A DNA stretch of 14,189 nucleotides, from positions 1 to 14,189 of the forward strand of contig JAITWC010000078.1 of the NCBI GenBank assembly GCA_031285485.1, read 5' to 3'. Below, piece after piece: positions 13,257 through 14,189 of the stretch. Source of the stretch: Alistipes sp. (GTDB lineage Bacteria; Bacteroidota; Bacteroidia; Bacteroidales; Rikenellaceae). The position numbers and the translations under genes are program-made. Below the pieces are notes generated by a model. The model was given only the letters and a program-made list of their open reading frames with translations, had not been told where the DNA came from and did no database searches. The first letter of the stretch is position 1, and every line of letters begins with the position of its first letter.

Positions 13257-14189
13257 CTATTTGAGTATAGCCTCGATGTCGTCGAGTTCTCCGGTGGTGA
13301 AGTCGGGGGCGTAGATGGCATTGAGGTTGTCGTGGAGTTGGGCCACGGAGCTTGCTCCTATCAGCACACTTGTTACGCGGCCGTCTTTCAGCAACCATGC
13401 GAGGGTCATCTCGGCGAGAGTTTGGCCTCGCTGGGCGGCTATGTCGTTCAGGCGCGAAATCTTGACGAGCAACTCGGGGGTGAGATCGTTGCGGTGGAAG
13501 AACACCTCTTTTGTGGCTCGCGAGCCGGCCGGGACTCCGTGCAGGTATCGGTCAGTCAGCAGCCCTTGTGCAAGGGGCGAGAAGGCGATAAGGCCGACTC
13601 CTTCGCGCTCCAAAGTCTCCAACAGCCCCTCCTCGGGTCGGCGCACGAACATCGAGTATTTCGCCTGGTGGATCAGGCACGGTGTGCCGTTGACGCGCAG
13701 CATCGCAACCGCGGCGCGCGTCTGCTCGTCGTCGTAGTTCGAGATACCGACGTAGAGCGCCTTGCCCTGTCGCACGGCATCCGAAAGCGCGCCCATCGTT
13801 TCTTCGAGTGGCGTGTCGGGGTCGGGGCGGTGCGAGTAAAATATGTCCACATAGTCGAGGCCCATCCGGCGGAGACTCTGGTCGAGACTGGAGAGCAGAT
13901 ATTTTCTCGACCCCCAGTCTCCGTAGGGGCCATCCCACATGGTGTATCCGGCCTTTGTGGAGACGATGATCTCGTCGCGGTGCGCGCCGAGGCTTTCGCG
14001 CATGATGCGTCCGAAATTTGTCTCGGCCGAGCCTGGCACGGGGCCGTAGTTGTTCGCCAAGTCTAAGTGGGTGACGCCGGCGTCGAACGCTGCAAGGGCA
14101 ATGGCCGAGTAATTCTCGTAACGGTCGACACTGCCAAAATTATGCCACAGTCCGAGCGAGACGGCGGGAAGTTTCAGACCGCTACGTCC
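13257..14189 (-). CDS. yghZ: aldo/keto reductase, YghZ/L-glyceraldehyde-3-phosphate reductase type (5' end outside window)
   Basis: The frame is open from the right edge of the window to a TAG at 13259-13257. The visible 310 residues begin GRSGLKLPAVSLGLWHNFG, which matches the N-terminus of E. coli YghZ (AKR14) after a short missing start. The fold is a TIM barrel using NADPH. The tetrad is Asp43 and Tyr48 (HLDLANNYGP), Lys79 (VSTKAGY) and His120 (FYSHRPD), numbered from the window edge. Other YghZ marks are GSRKYLLSSLDQSLRRMGLDYVDI (about 93-116), IAFSPLAQGLLTDRYL and WLLKDGRVTSVLIGAS. Family members reduce L-glyceraldehyde 3-phosphate and methylglyoxal, a detoxifying role. The TTG at 14060 is an internal Leu codon, not the start. 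It converges with the acyl-CoA synthetase gene with a 16-nt gap; no terminator is visible there. Confidence 0.92.
   Translation of the reverse strand, partial: GRSGLKLPAVSLGLWHNFGSVDRYENYSAIALAAFDAGVTHLDLANNYGPVPGSAETNFGRIMRESLGAHRDEIIVSTKAGYTMWDGPYGDWGSRKYLLSSLDQSLRRMGLDYVDIFYSHRPDPDTPLEETMGALSDAVRQGKALYVGISNYDDEQTRAAVAMLRVNGTPCLIHQAKYSMFVRRPEEGLLETLEREGVGLIAFSPLAQGLLTDRYLHGVPAGSRATKEVFFHRNDLTPELLVKISRLNDIAAQRGQTLAEMTLAWLLKDGRVTSVLIGASSVAQLHDNLNAIYAPDFTTGELDDIEAILK

Overview
The window looks like chromosomal DNA of a GC-rich member of the Bacteroidales. Alistipes or another Rikenellaceae is my best guess, but it is an inference. The reasons are a Bacteroidetes-type promoter (TTTG, 19 nt, TACCTTTG) before hisG, the near absence of Shine-Dalgarno sequences, a fused HAD-IGPD HisB, and the style of the AraC, DUF3737 and PatB proteins. 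No rRNA, tRNA, insertion sequence, phage gene or CRISPR is visible.

Layout from left to right. Positions 1-399 (+) hold the DNA-binding part of an AraC-type regulator. Converging on it, 4573-461 (-) is a tight four-gene run: a secreted CE1-like esterase, a DUF3737 beta-helix protein, a PatB/MalY C-S lyase and an EamA/DMT transporter. Positions 11097-5030 (-) hold the histidine operon in the order hisG-hisD-hisC-hisB-hisA-hisF. At 11582-13240 (+), divergent from hisG, is a FadD-like acyl-CoA synthetase. It converges with an aldo/keto reductase of the YghZ type that runs off the right edge (14189-13257, -).

The histidine operon is the centre of interest. Its 5' end carries what looks like a complete attenuator: a promoter, a 16-residue leader peptide with two near-adjacent His codons (His-Arg-His), an 8-bp possible antiterminator that starts at the leader stop codon, and a terminator-like hairpin 27 nt before hisG. 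A 17-nt AT-rich palindrome covers the -33 box. Two tandem hairpin arrays, both with an exact 42-nt period, lie in the gaps hisD-hisC and hisF-esterase. They share a 12-nt core in opposite orientation. hisC-hisB-hisA-hisF are joined by ATGA or short overlaps, so the first array splits the operon into a hisGD block and a coupled hisCBAF block. hisH and hisIE, needed to finish the pathway, are absent from the window.

The six his genes cover PRPP + ATP to PR-ATP (hisG), the HisA isomerisation, the cyclase half of the HisF/HisH step, and dehydratase, transaminase, phosphatase and dehydrogenase to histidine. The esterase-DUF3737-PatB-EamA run is probably one transcription unit, with no clear promoter found. 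How its members work together is not evident.
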